From the NCBI RefSeq assembly GCF_002278135.3, contig NZ_CP029425.2, forward strand, positions 4,130,001 to 4,194,000: a DNA stretch of 64,000 nt, given 5' to 3'. Every line of letters starts with the position of its first letter. The first letter of the stretch is position 1. Below are positions 8,169 through 16,976 of this stretch, piece by piece. Made by a program: the position numbers and the translations under genes. Source of the stretch: Bradyrhizobium ottawaense (lineage in GTDB: Bacteria; Pseudomonadota; Alphaproteobacteria; Rhizobiales; Xanthobacteraceae). The notes beneath the pieces are model-generated. The model was not told where the DNA came from, did not search any database, and saw only the letters and a program-made list of their open reading frames with translations.

Positions 8169-9140
8169 ATGACGAAGGCCGTCTGGGCTGCGCTGTTTGC
8201 TATTCTCGCTGTGACCGGCGCCGCGCGCGCCGATGACTATCCCTCCCGTCCCATCACCATCATCGTGCCGTTCGCAGCCGGCGGCCCGTCGGATGCGATG
8301 GCGCGCGTGCTCGCCGAGCGGATGCGCACTCCGCTCGGCCAGCCCCTCGTGGTCGAGAACGTCACCGGTGCGGGCGGGTCGATCGGCGTCGGCCGCGCCG
8401 TGCAATCGCCGCCGGACGGCTACACCATCTCCTTCGGCCATCTCGGCACCCACGTCGCCAATGGCGCCGTCTACAAGCTCAAATACGACCTCGTTGCCGA
8501 CCTCGAGCCGGTGGTGCTGCTGCCGAGCAATCCGATGATCGTCGTCAGCAAGAACGCGGTGCCGGCGACGTCGCTGAAAGAGCTGATCGAATGGCTGAAG
8601 TCACGGCCGTCGCCGCCGACAGCGGGCACCGCCGGCGCCGGCTCCGGCAGCCACATCGCCGGCGTCTATTTCGAGAGCGTCTCCGGCATCAAGCTGCAAT
8701 ACGTGCCGTATCGCGGCACGGCACCCGCGTTGAACGATCTCATCGCCGGCCAGATCGACGTCATCATCGACCAGACCTCCAACTCCATCGCGCAGGTCCG
8801 CGCCGGCACCATCCGCGCCTACGCCATCACCGACAGCAAGCGCCTTTCCTCGGCCCCCGAGATTCCGACCGCGGAGGAGGCAGGGCTCAAAGGCTTCAAC
8901 ATGACGCTGTGGTCGGGCATGTGGGTGCCGAAGGGCACGCCAAAGGAGATCGTTGCCAAACTCAATGCTGCGGCCGTGGAGGCGCTGAACGATCCTGCCG
9001 TGAGGAAGCAGCTCGAAAGCCAGGGGCTGGAGATGACGCCGAAGGACCAGCTCACGCCCGAAGCGCTCGGCACCCGTCAGAAGGCCGAGATCGCCAAATG
9101 GTGGCCGATGATCAAGGCGGCCAACATCAAGGTGGATTGA
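8169..9140 (+). CDS. Bug-family (TTT) periplasmic solute-binding receptor
   Basis: 323-residue secreted binding protein of the tripartite tricarboxylate family. A signal peptide covers residues 1-22 (TKAVWAALFAILAVTGAARA). The mature protein opens with DDYPSRPITIIVPFAAGGPSD, the hallmark beta-strand/loop that binds carboxylates. Later Bug signatures are ENVTGAGGSIG, GYTISFG, YRGTAPALNDL and GQIDVIID. No TctA/TctB membrane genes lie nearby, so it is an orphan receptor, as is usual for this family, and the ligand is unknown. The ATG is chosen because the signal peptide starts there and GGGGAGAAG precedes it; upstream codons lie in the repeat. Confidence 0.92.
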   Translation: MTKAVWAALFAILAVTGAARADDYPSRPITIIVPFAAGGPSDAMARVLAERMRTPLGQPLVVENVTGAGGSIGVGRAVQSPPDGYTISFGHLGTHVANGAVYKLKYDLVADLEPVVLLPSNPMIVVSKNAVPATSLKELIEWLKSRPSPPTAGTAGAGSGSHIAGVYFESVSGIKLQYVPYRGTAPALNDLIAGQIDVIIDQTSNSIAQVRAGTIRAYAITDSKRLSSAPEIPTAEEAGLKGFNMTLWSGMWVPKGTPKEIVAKLNAAAVEALNDPAVRKQLESQGLEMTPKDQLTPEALGTRQKAEIAKWWPMIKAANIKVD

Positions 9141-9194
9141 GCATGCCGCATGGCCGCAGACATGTCGTGGCCGTGGGGACGCGGGGCCGCCGCA

Positions 9195-9581
9195 TCACAT
9201 CGTGGCGTCACCGGGGTCCGACAATGCGGTCTCCAGGCACTGGATCAGGGCTGGGGTTGAAAACGGCTTGGCGAGAAAGCAGATCGCGCCGGCCCTGAGT
9301 GCGCGGTCGCGTACGGCCTCATCCGGAAAAGCCGTCATGAAAATGAAGGGCGTGACGCGCCCGAGGCCGCGCATGTGCGTCAGCAGCTCGACGCCGCTCA
9401 TGACCGACATCTGCACGTCCGTGATCACGCAGCCGGTCGTCTCCAGTTCGGCGGATTGGAGAAATTCGTGAGCCGAGCCAAAGGTGTGGACCGTATACCC
9501 GCGCGACGTCAGGAGGTTGTTCGTCGCAAGACGAACGGAGGGATCATCATCAATGACGGAAATGATCGAAGACACTGGCAA
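9195..9581 (-). CDS. Single-domain response regulator (receiver only)
   Basis: 128-residue FixJ-like receiver without an output domain. The acidic pocket is DDD at residues 11-13, the phospho-acceptor is D55 in VITDVQMS, the switch threonine is in FIFMTAF, and the conserved lysine is in FLAKPF. It lies 86 bp downstream of the FixJ-like regulator on the same strand and may be co-transcribed with the kinase. A receiver with no output could act as a phosphate sink or relay for the upstream kinase; this is inference. Confidence 0.9.
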   Translation of the reverse strand: MPVSSIISVIDDDPSVRLATNNLLTSRGYTVHTFGSAHEFLQSAELETTGCVITDVQMSVMSGVELLTHMRGLGRVTPFIFMTAFPDEAVRDRALRAGAICFLAKPFSTPALIQCLETALSDPGDATM

Positions 9582-9667
9582 TATAATGCTCCTGCACGGG
9601 GAGCCGCCGGCTGCGATTCAGCCGCTTGAGGGAAGGTGGGCCACCGGAGCGAGATTGGAAAGCATAC

Positions 9668-10333
9668 TTAGGTTTGCAAATGACCCCTGTTGCGCGGAAT
9701 TCCGAGCGCGTCGGTCATTCTGACGAGGTCGGCCAACGACTTCGCCGCCATTTTCCGCATGATCTGGCCGCGATAGATCTTCACGGTGATTTCGGCCAAT
9801 CCAAGCTCGGCGGCGACCTGCTTGTTCATCAGGCCGGATGCAACCAGGGCGAGGACGTCGCGTTCGCGCGCCGTCAGTCCCTCGAAACGGGATCGCACAC
9901 CCGAGATCGACTGCTCGGCATCGCGCCGCTTGCGATCGCGTTCGATCGCCGCCTGCACGGCATCCAGCATGTCCTGGTCGCGCACCGGCTTGGTCAGAAA
10001 ATCGACGGCACCGCTTTTCATGGCTCTTACGGTCATGGGAATATCGCCGTGACCGGTGATGAAGATAATGGGCGTGTGAATATTGGCTTTGGCGAGGTCC
10101 GCCTGGAGGTCGAGGCCACTCAAGCCCGGCAGGCGGATGTCGAGCACCAGGCAACTGGGGACCGCCGGCGGTTTGGCTTCCATGATCTCCGCCGCCGAGC
10201 TGAAGGCTTCGACCTTGAGGCCGACCGATTGAAAGAGATTGGTGAGCGCACGGCGCATCGACGGATCATCATCGACGATCAGGACGATCGGATCACCGGC
10301 GCTCGCCTGGGCCTGCTTGGCATGATCAGTCAC
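9668..10333 (-). CDS. FixJ-family two-component response regulator
   Basis: 221-residue transcription factor. The receiver domain covers residues 15-130 (DDD at 21-23, phospho-acceptor D65 in [22 protein letters not shown]). A linker and a LuxR-type helix-turn-helix follow ([20 protein letters not shown], then the recognition helix [15 protein letters not shown]). Its start codon overlaps the kinase stop by 4 bp (ATGA), indicating translational coupling and a cognate pair. Likely targets include the divergent promoter region upstream of the kinase, which carries tandem operator-like repeats. Confidence 0.94.
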   Translation of the reverse strand: MTDHAKQAQASAGDPIVLIVDDDPSMRRALTNLFQSVGLKVEAFSSAAEIMEAKPPAVPSCLVLDIRLPGLSGLDLQADLAKANIHTPIIFITGHGDIPMTVRAMKSGAVDFLTKPVRDQDMLDAVQAAIERDRKRRDAEQSISGVRSRFEGLTARERDVLALVASGLMNKQVAAELGLAEITVKIYRGQIMRKMAAKSLADLVRMTDALGIPRNRGHLQT

Positions 10334-12753
10334 GACGTGTCCTTGTGTGGCAAGGGCAGGGCGATCTGGAATGTTGCTCCGCTCCCTTCATTTTGAATGG
10401 CCGAAAGCCGGCCCGCATGAGCCTCGATGATCGATCGGCAGATCGAGAGTCCCATTCCCAGACCGCCCGATTTCGTCGTGAAGAAGGGGGTGAAGATGCG
10501 TTCCTTGACGTCTTTGCCAAGGCCGACACCGCGGTCTGTCACGGTGAGGAGCAGGCGGTCGTCGTCCGTCCGGCTCGAGCGGATCGCCAGCTCGCGCGGG
10601 CGGTCGACATTGGCATGCATGGCTTCGATGCCGTTCACCACCAGGTTGATCAGCACCTGCTGAAGCTGGATCCGGTCGCCGCAAATCCTCGGCAGGTCGG
10701 ACGCCAACTCCATTCGCACCGACACCGCATGGATCGCCAGCTCGCGCCGAACCAGCGCCACTGCCTCCCTGACGACCTGGTTGATGTCGAGTGGAGCCAT
10801 TTCGATCTCGGTCTTCTTCGCAAGCGCTCTAATCCGGCGGATCACCTCGCTTGCCCGATTGGCATCCTCGACAATCCACTCTGCGGAACGGCGCGCGGCC
10901 TTCAGGTCGGCGGGGTCGCGGTCAAGCCAAGCGATGCACGCGTCCGCGTTGGAGATCACCGCGGCGATGGGCTGGGTGATTTCGTGGGCAATCGAGGTGG
11001 TCAGTTCCCCGAGCGTCGTGACGCGGGTGACGTGGGCGAGCTCGCCTTGCGCCTTGCGCAGCGCCTCTTCCGCCTGCTCGACGCGGATCGCCGCCGTGAC
11101 GTCGCTGCTGACGCCGCGATAGCCGAGAAAATTGCCTGTCGCATCATGGAACGGCTTGCCGCTGGTCCGCACGTAGATTGGAGATCCGTTACCATCCCTG
11201 CTGCGGTAGATCAGATCGCGGAACGCAACGTGGGCATCGAGCGCCGCGCGATGCTGCTCCCATTTCTCCGGCTCGAACTCGGCGTCGGGCGGAATGTCCC
11301 AGCGGGCCAGGCCGATCAGGCCCTTCGGCGCAGCGCTGGAGGTTTCGGCGTGCTCCGATATCCTGGTAATGCGGTGGTCCGGCCCGGTCTCCCAGAACCA
11401 GTCCGATGCGGTTTCGGCATAGTCGCGGAAGCGCTGTTCGGATGTCTTGAGCTCATCGAACGCCTGATGCAGGGCATCTTTCGCCGCGAACTGCTCGGTG
11501 ACGTCCACGTGCGTGCCGATGATTTCCATCACCTCGCCGTCGCGGCCGATCACAGGATGTCCCTCGCTGTGGACGTGTCTGATCGAACCGTCGGGGCGCA
11601 CAATCCGGAAGTCGATCTGGAAGGGCTGCTTTTGCCTGACAGCTTCACGTTCCACCTCGACAATCCGCCGAAAGTCCTCCGGCAGGATACGTTGCTGAAA
11701 AGCCCGGGCCGGGACATCGGTCTGGTCCAGCTCAAATCCGAACAGGCGGTACAGTTCAGCCGACCGGTAGGCGAACTCCTGACGATGAACGTCCCAGGCC
11801 CAGCTGCTCGTATGGCTGAGGCGTTGGGCTTCGGCCAAATAGGCTTCGCTGCGACGCAGCCTCTGTTCCGCTTCCTTCGCAATCGTGACATCGGTCACCG
11901 CTCCGACGAACTCGATGCGCCCGGACGGGTGCCGCACGGCGCGCGCCACGGAATGGAGATATTTGATCGATCCGTCGGGCATCAGCAGGCGGTATTCGTG
12001 GTCGAAATCCTCCGCCAGCCGGTAGGCCCGATCAAGGGTGCCGCGGACTATGTCGCGATCTTCCGGATGGATGCGCTGAAAGGCGAAGTTCAGGGTCGGC
12101 TTCGTCGCAGGGTCGCATTGGAAGATGCGGAAGGTCTCCCTCGACCAGACCGCCTCGCCGGTGGCGAGGTTCAAGCCGAAGCTGCCGGTGTGGCTCAATT
12201 CCTGGGCCTGGGCGAGGTAGGCCTCGCTCTGTCGCAGCGCATCCTCGGCTTCCTTGCGCTGGGTGATGTTCTCGCAGGCGACCAGCAGGATCGGCGTGCC
12301 GTCGCCGCGCAGCATCGCCTTGGCGTTTTCGCGGACCCAGAGCACCGACCCGTCCTTCCGGAACTTGCGAATCTCCCAGGTATGCGACTGGTCCACGGTC
12401 GTCAGGCACAAAGCGACGCATTGACGAACGAAGTCGTGGTCTTCCTCGAAGAAGACGTTCAGCACGGATTGGCCGATCAGCTCGGCCGTCGAGTAGCCCA
12501 ATTGTGCGGCGCCAAACGTATTCACGTTGAGCACCGTTCCGGACGGATCGACCATGAAGTACATGACCGGATTGTGCTCGAACACCTCGCGCCATTGCTT
12601 CATGGCGTCGCGCAGATCGGTGTTCTGCCGCGAGGCGTCTGCGACCGCGGACCGGTCCTTCTCGCCGTTGCCGAATGATCGAAGCGCCGCAAGGCCGCCG
12701 AGCAGGAATTGTGCGGCCGAAGTCCCGATTTTCGTGATCTGGCCAGGCATCAT
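10330..12753 (-). CDS. Cytoplasmic multi-PAS sensor histidine kinase
   Basis: 807-residue kinase without transmembrane segments. Four PAS/PAC modules occupy about residues 50-170, 185-300, 315-430 and 450-570, each ending in a PAC-like RxxDGS or DVTxxxxA motif. The phosphoacceptor is H590 in [14 protein letters not shown], and the ATPase domain has [10 protein letters not shown] (N box), DRGVGL (G1), IFTPFFTTK (F) and GLGMGLSI (G2). This is the FixL/DctB-like HPK4 kinase type. No haem-binding PAS motif was identified with certainty, so the signal is unknown. It is the first gene of the kinase-regulator unit and is divergent from the small Cys-protein genes. Confidence 0.94.
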   Translation of the reverse strand: MMPGQITKIGTSAAQFLLGGLAALRSFGNGEKDRSAVADASRQNTDLRDAMKQWREVFEHNPVMYFMVDPSGTVLNVNTFGAAQLGYSTAELIGQSVLNVFFEEDHDFVRQCVALCLTTVDQSHTWEIRKFRKDGSVLWVRENAKAMLRGDGTPILLVACENITQRKEAEDALRQSEAYLAQAQELSHTGSFGLNLATGEAVWSRETFRIFQCDPATKPTLNFAFQRIHPEDRDIVRGTLDRAYRLAEDFDHEYRLLMPDGSIKYLHSVARAVRHPSGRIEFVGAVTDVTIAKEAEQRLRRSEAYLAEAQRLSHTSSWAWDVHRQEFAYRSAELYRLFGFELDQTDVPARAFQQRILPEDFRRIVEVEREAVRQKQPFQIDFRIVRPDGSIRHVHSEGHPVIGRDGEVMEIIGTHVDVTEQFAAKDALHQAFDELKTSEQRFRDYAETASDWFWETGPDHRITRISEHAETSSAAPKGLIGLARWDIPPDAEFEPEKWEQHRAALDAHVAFRDLIYRSRDGNGSPIYVRTSGKPFHDATGNFLGYRGVSSDVTAAIRVEQAEEALRKAQGELAHVTRVTTLGELTTSIAHEITQPIAAVISNADACIAWLDRDPADLKAARRSAEWIVEDANRASEVIRRIRALAKKTEIEMAPLDINQVVREAVALVRRELAIHAVSVRMELASDLPRICGDRIQLQQVLINLVVNGIEAMHANVDRPRELAIRSSRTDDDRLLLTVTDRGVGLGKDVKERIFTPFFTTKSGGLGMGLSICRSIIEAHAGRLSAIQNEGSGATFQIALPLPHKDTS

Positions 12754-12899
12754 CGCAAGCGTCCCGGCGCGCTAGCGTCAAGGCGAGTAGAGCACTTTGC
12801 CATAACAGGGGCAATTGCCCCCGACCAAAGTCGGATTCCCGGCAAAGCTCCCGGTTGCCGTGCAGCTTGCGCGCGTTGCGCCGTCTCGTTGCGCGGGTG

Positions 12900-13017
12900 G
12901 GCCAGGACCGCAAAACTACGGCACAAACCTACGTATAGCTCGCACAACCCTAGTTCTAGCGCGCATTTACCTCCGTACAATTGAGCGATGCGGTGCAGGC
13001 GGCCTAGTTTTGCGGTC
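12900..13017. promoter_or_regulatory. Operator-like region: tandem 21-bp repeats inside a 13-bp inverted repeat
   Basis: The gene-free stretch 12754-13217 separates the histidine kinase from the Cys-protein genes. In it, two adjacent 21-bp units (12921-12941 and 12942-12962) match at about 16 of 21 positions, each with GCACAA then CCTA..T.TAGC. A third CCTAG-type half site occurs at 13003. GACCGCAAAACTA at 12906-12918 is repeated exactly as its reverse complement at 13005-13017. Two-turn spacing fits cooperative binding of a LuxR-type regulator such as the adjacent FixJ-like protein. The rest of the gap shows no gene. Confidence 0.5.
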
Positions 13018-13217
13018 AATCGAGAGGAGACGATTGCGGAGCACATTCGCTGAAAGGCTCGGGGGTGTTGCCCCCAAAGAGCCAGGCTCCGCATCCGCCC
13101 CTGACTTGCCGGACGAATTGGCGGTCACGATTGAGAGGCCGCATTTTCCGTGACGACCGTGGCGACCCGAGCTTGCGCACAAGGAAGCCGGGACCCCTGA
13201 GAGGTCAAGAGGAGAGG

Positions 13218-13409
13218 ATGATGTGCGATAGCCCAGAGCATTCCGAGCGCCGTCCCGAGACCAAAGGCTGTGCCGTCTGCACGGCGAAGTTTGGCCTGAT
13301 CCGATACTATTCCTGGCGGACGCCGCTCTGCTCGAGGAAATGTCTCGACCGGTTCAGGGCGCGCCGCGAGCGCGACCGCCGCTGGTTGTTCCGATATCAG
13401 GCGGCCTGA
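13218..13409 (+). CDS. Small Cys-motif protein (possible zinc-binding)
   Basis: 63-residue protein with paired cysteines CAVC and CSRKC about 25 residues apart, then a strongly basic tail (RFRARRERDRRWLFRYQAA). The pattern suggests a small treble-clef or MYM-like zinc site. The start is set at the first of two ATGs directly after AGGAGAGG; the second ATG at 13221 has better spacing and is equally possible. An in-frame extension upstream to 13065 is open but unlike a protein. It is the first gene of the small-protein island facing the histidine kinase. Function unknown. Confidence 0.6.
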   Translation: MMCDSPEHSERRPETKGCAVCTAKFGLIRYYSWRTPLCSRKCLDRFRARRERDRRWLFRYQAA

Positions 13410-13461
13410 GGACCAGCCGCCGCGCCTGCCACCTCAGGCAATTCTTCGTCGGGAGGCTGCG

Positions 13462-13857
13462 TTGAACCGTACCTGCAAGCTCCTGTTGGCGATCGCGCTG
13501 CCGCTTCCGCTGGTGACGGGCGTGGAGGCCGACGAAGCCGGAGGGAATGGGCCACATCGTCACCATCCGCCCCAGGATCAACTGCTGCACGAGAAGTTCT
13601 ATTCGAGCTGGCACATGCCGGACAATCCGGTTCTGAGCTGCTGCAACAATGCCGATTGCTACCCGACCGAGATTCGCTACGTCGACGGCAGGATCTACGC
13701 GCGGCGCCGGGAAGACGGCAAATACATCCTGATCCCGTCCCAGAAGGTCGAGCGCAACAGGGACAATCCCGATGGCCGCAACCATATCTGCGCGCCACCG
13801 CCGTCCGCCTCTCTGGTCGACTTGGTCTACTGTTTCGCGTTGGGAGGTGCCACGTGA
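13462..13857 (+). CDS. Small secreted Cys/His-rich protein
   Basis: 131-residue protein with a signal peptide (about residues 1-23, LLLAIALPLPLVTGVEA) followed by a His-rich stretch (GPHRHHPPQ). The mature part holds SCCNNADCYPTEIRY, a Tyr/Arg-rich strand pair (GRIYARRREDGKYILIP) and C-terminal HICAPPP and YCF. It probably acts in the periplasm. The TTG start has GGGAGG five bases ahead. Its stop overlaps the next gene's GTG (GTGA), so the two are translationally coupled. It resembles hypothetical proteins common in Bradyrhizobium; no function is known. Confidence 0.75.
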   Translation: MNRTCKLLLAIALPLPLVTGVEADEAGGNGPHRHHPPQDQLLHEKFYSSWHMPDNPVLSCCNNADCYPTEIRYVDGRIYARRREDGKYILIPSQKVERNRDNPDGRNHICAPPPSASLVDLVYCFALGGAT

Positions 13858-14042
13858 GATTCATATTGGTGAATGGCAGAACCCCGTTCCGCAAGACGTC
13901 GTGCCTTTGGTGCTGCGAGGAGATCGATGGTGGCTATCTGCGGGACGCCAGGACGCTGCTGCGCTACTGCGGCTACGAGTGCTTCGCACTTCATCACGAG
14001 GCCGCGCCGTTGATCGAGGGACGTACGCGCGCGGCATCTTGA
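13854..14042 (+). CDS. Small Cys-rich protein, paralogue 1
   Basis: 62-residue protein beginning VRFILVNGRTPFRKTSCLWC. It has CLWCC and YCGYEC, in the order Cys pair, about 20 residues with GGYLRDARTLL, then the second Cys pair: a probable zinc ribbon. GTG overlaps the preceding stop by 4 bp and GGGAGG lies just ahead. It is related to the next gene in its N-terminus (RF-LVN) and its Y-R...L-RYC-Y-C core. Function unknown. Confidence 0.65.
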   Translation: MRFILVNGRTPFRKTSCLWCCEEIDGGYLRDARTLLRYCGYECFALHHEAAPLIEGRTRAAS

Positions 14043-14086
14043 GCCGTCAGGCTGGCAGGACGCATTCGGCAGGAGAGGACACGGCA

Positions 14087-14392
14087 TTGAGATTCATGCT
14101 CGTCAATCAGGAACATCCCTGCCACGGCGTCTGCGGCGCATGCGCGCGGCCGCTGGGTGCGAGTTACGTCCGGCATGTGTCCAAGCAAGAGCGGTATTGC
14201 GACTACGGTTGCTACCGTCAGCAGACGGCCATGGACATGCTGTGGCCCCGCAGCCCGTTCGAGGCGATCGCGGTGCTGACGGCGATTTCGAGCTGGGGCT
14301 GGATGATTCAGATGGGCGCGCTGTCGCGCTCATTGGCCGAGGCATATCTGCGCGAGTACGACCTTCTGACCATGGAAGGAGGTGACGGCTAG
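14087..14392 (+). CDS. Small Cys-rich protein, paralogue 2 with C-terminal extension
   Basis: 101-residue relative of the preceding protein: LRFMLVNQEHPCHGVCGACA, then ASYVRHVSKQERYCDYGCY, giving two CxxC/CxxxC-type pairs. A ~50-residue C-terminal extension follows, with a weakly hydrophobic part (AIAVLTAISSWGWMIQMGAL). TTG at 14087 is preferred over ATG at 14096 because it aligns with the paralogue's start and AGGAGAGG lies about nine bases ahead. Probable zinc-binding protein of unknown role, co-directional with the rest of the island. Confidence 0.65.
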   Translation: MRFMLVNQEHPCHGVCGACARPLGASYVRHVSKQERYCDYGCYRQQTAMDMLWPRSPFEAIAVLTAISSWGWMIQMGALSRSLAEAYLREYDLLTMEGGDG

Positions 14393-14472
14393 CTCGATGA
14401 CGGCCGCGCAGAACAGTCGGCCGCAGTCACCGCGTCCAGCCCGCGCCGCGTCCAGCCCCGGCGGTGGCGAGG

Positions 14473-16659
14473 CTAGGGCGAGGGGGCTGCGGCTGATCCC
14501 GTTGGTGCCGCGCTCACTTCCTGCGTCGTGACGCGCTGGTCGGACTTGCCGGCGATCATGCTGCTGCCCTCGAACCTGGCGCGGTACACCAGCACGTTCT
14601 CCATCACGCGCTGGACGTAGTTGCGCGTCTCCGACAGCGGGATGCGCTCGACCCAGTCGACCGGATCGACCTTGGGATCCCTGGGGTCGCCGCGCGCCTG
14701 CACCCATTCGCGCACGCGGCCGCGGCCGGCATTGTAGCCGGCAAAGGTCATGATCTGGTTGCCGCGATATTCCGACAGCAGCGCGCTGAGCTCGGCCGCG
14801 CCCATTTGCGTGTTGTAGACGGGATCGGAGACCATCTTGTCCCAGTCGTAAGTCAGGCCAAAGCGCTTGGCGGTGTCGCGGCCGGCTTCAGGCGTCACCT
14901 GCATCAGCCCGACCGCATTGGCCGGCGACTTGTCGCGCTGGTCGAACGAGCTTTCGGTGCGCGCCACCGAATAGATCACGCTGGTCTCGATCGCGGGCGC
15001 GACCTGCTGGTGCTCGGGGATGCCGATGGTCGGAAAAGCGTAATGGTCGAGGGCGAGCCCGCGCGCCAGCGCCGACTTGCCGACCTCCAGCATCACGCGC
15101 GCATCGCGGCGCTGTCCGGCGAGTTCGCCGAGGCCCTCGAGGGCCGCCACGTCGGTGCTCTCCTTGGCGAAATCCTCGGCGTAATAGAACACCGTGTCGC
15201 GCTCGCCGATGCCGTAGAGCATGTCGGCGGCGCGCACGCGCTCGTCTGCGGGCGGGGTGTCGAGCGCGGCCAGCACGGGCGAGGGCGGTCGCAGCTCGAT
15301 GCGATCGAGGCCGAGCTTTGCGCGCGCAAGCTGGCCGTAATAGGCGGTCGGATAGCGCGCGGCCGCCCGGTAGCTCATGCGCGCATCGGCCGTCGCCCCC
15401 ATCGCCTCGGCGGCACGGCCGCGCCAGTAATGGGCGCGCGACAGCGCGATCGGATTGGCCGAGCCTTCGTCGATGGCGGCGAAGTGCACCATCGCCGCCT
15501 GGGGATCGCCGAGGAAGCGCAGCGCGATCCAGCCGCACATGAAATGATAGTCGACGCGGTAGACTTCCTTCTCGGGCACCGCGGCGGTGCGCACCACGTC
15601 ATACGCCGTCTTGAACTTGCCCTGGTCGAGCAGCTTGCGCGCGAGCAGGCGACGCTCGCGCCACCAGGCGTCGGTGTCCTGCGCGGCCATGGTGTCGGGC
15701 GCGGCGGCCAGGATCACCTCGGCGGCGTCGTCGATGCGGTCCTTCTGGAGGTGCCATTGGGCGCGGCACAGCACATAGCCGAGATCGCGGCGCGCTTCAG
15801 TCGGTACGTCCTCGAGATCATCCTTGGCCTTGCTGGCCTTGCCGGTGACGGCGGCGCAAGCCTTGACGATCGCCAGCGCATCCTCGCCGAGCCGTTTTGC
15901 CGCGCGCCGCGCACCGGCATAGTCCTTGGCGCCGAGCCGCTTGTCCATGCGGGCGCGATGATCCTCGGAGTTGAGCAGATCGCGGAACGCTTCGTAGGAA
16001 TCCTCCTCGCTCCGCTCGGACAATTCGTCAGTGCGCCAGGCCTCGCGCACGAGCCGGGTAGCCCTGTCGACGTCGCCTTCAGCGAGCAGCACGCGGGCGA
16101 GGGCGAACTTGCCCTTGGCGCTGGTCGGGCGGTCCATGGTGAATTTGTGCACGGTGGCCGCGTCGGCCTTCTCCTGCCACAGCCGCGCCTCGGCGCGGCG
16201 GCGGAGCAGGGCGCTGCTCGGCCAACCCGGATTGGCGGCAAGGAAGGCGGCATAACGCTTGAAATTCGCCGTGCTCTCGGAATGGCGCAGCATGAACCAG
16301 TCGGCGAGCTTCTGACCGGCGGGATCAGTGATGCGGTCGCGCGCCGCGCTCGCGTCATCCGTCTTGCCCTTGCGCGCGAGGTCGATCGCATCCTTCAGCG
16401 CGGCGAGGTCGCCGGTGAGGGGCGGGGCGGCCGGTTTCTCTGATGGCTCGTCGCCGGTCTTCTTCGACTTGCGCTTGGCCTCGGCATGCTTGCCGTGACG
16501 GGACTTGGCCACGGTATGTCGCTGCTTGCCGGCTTTCGCCTCATGCGACTTTTTCGGCGCAGACGATTTGTGGCTGCTCTTCGCCGCCAGCTCGGTGGGG
16601 AGGAGGGCCATTGCGGCCACGGCAACGAGACACGCGAGCGAGCGTAGGCACTGGTTCAT
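14473..16659 (-). CDS. Soluble lytic murein transglycosylase (Slt70-like)
   Basis: 728-residue periplasmic enzyme that cleaves peptidoglycan glycan strands to 1,6-anhydro products. It has a signal peptide (1-23), a Lys/Ser/Ala-rich region (about 24-65), and a long alpha-superhelical U-domain. The C-terminal SLT domain has the catalytic glutamate in VARTESSFD, then NAVGLMQVTP, and the AGYNAGRGRV and ETRNYVQRV motifs. The start is placed at the ATG of MNQCLRSLACLVAV, preceded by AGGGGG; longer reading upstream is not protein-like. It is a single gene, divergent from the cyclase. Gene name slt would be reasonable but the subfamily is uncertain. Confidence 0.92.
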   Translation of the reverse strand: MNQCLRSLACLVAVAAMALLPTELAAKSSHKSSAPKKSHEAKAGKQRHTVAKSRHGKHAEAKRKSKKTGDEPSEKPAAPPLTGDLAALKDAIDLARKGKTDDASAARDRITDPAGQKLADWFMLRHSESTANFKRYAAFLAANPGWPSSALLRRRAEARLWQEKADAATVHKFTMDRPTSAKGKFALARVLLAEGDVDRATRLVREAWRTDELSERSEEDSYEAFRDLLNSEDHRARMDKRLGAKDYAGARRAAKRLGEDALAIVKACAAVTGKASKAKDDLEDVPTEARRDLGYVLCRAQWHLQKDRIDDAAEVILAAAPDTMAAQDTDAWWRERRLLARKLLDQGKFKTAYDVVRTAAVPEKEVYRVDYHFMCGWIALRFLGDPQAAMVHFAAIDEGSANPIALSRAHYWRGRAAEAMGATADARMSYRAAARYPTAYYGQLARAKLGLDRIELRPPSPVLAALDTPPADERVRAADMLYGIGERDTVFYYAEDFAKESTDVAALEGLGELAGQRRDARVMLEVGKSALARGLALDHYAFPTIGIPEHQQVAPAIETSVIYSVARTESSFDQRDKSPANAVGLMQVTPEAGRDTAKRFGLTYDWDKMVSDPVYNTQMGAAELSALLSEYRGNQIMTFAGYNAGRGRVREWVQARGDPRDPKVDPVDWVERIPLSETRNYVQRVMENVLVYRARFEGSSMIAGKSDQRVTTQEVSAAPTGSAAAPSP

Positions 16660-16976
16660 CCCATGGTCCCCCTGCGAAACCACTACAAACCAAGGTCCGC
16701 GACGACATGCGGCTTGAGAATCAACGACATCGAGAACAATGCCACGGCATCGTTTCGCATTCCTCACGCTGTCGCAACAATGCGGCAAAATACGGATGTG
16801 ACGAGGGAACTTCCGCTGGGGGGCAGTTCCTTTAACCTTTGTTAACGATCCGGGCTCGCGCGACGACCGGCCATGGTCCTGGGCGCCAGGAGGAACCAGA
16901 TTGCGCGTGTTCCCGCAGCAAGATCCGGTGTATGGAGTTCCCTTGCTCCGTCCCTTTGGCCTTTGTCCCTGCAGCT
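16660..16976. other. Gene-free divergent region between slt-like gene and cyclase
   Basis: About 317 bp with promoters presumably for both flanking genes. The section near 16830 is AT-richer (CCTTTAACCTTTGTTAACG). A strong AGGAGG at 16889-16894 is followed by TTG at 16901, but that frame does not join the cyclase, and the resulting long open frame is a shadow. No RNA gene or repeat was recognised. Confidence 0.4.

Noticed and set aside
10345..12678. 777-codon plus-strand frame opposite the PAS kinase
   Set aside because: Complete shadow of the kinase gene; the minus strand carries H, N, G1, F and G2 boxes.
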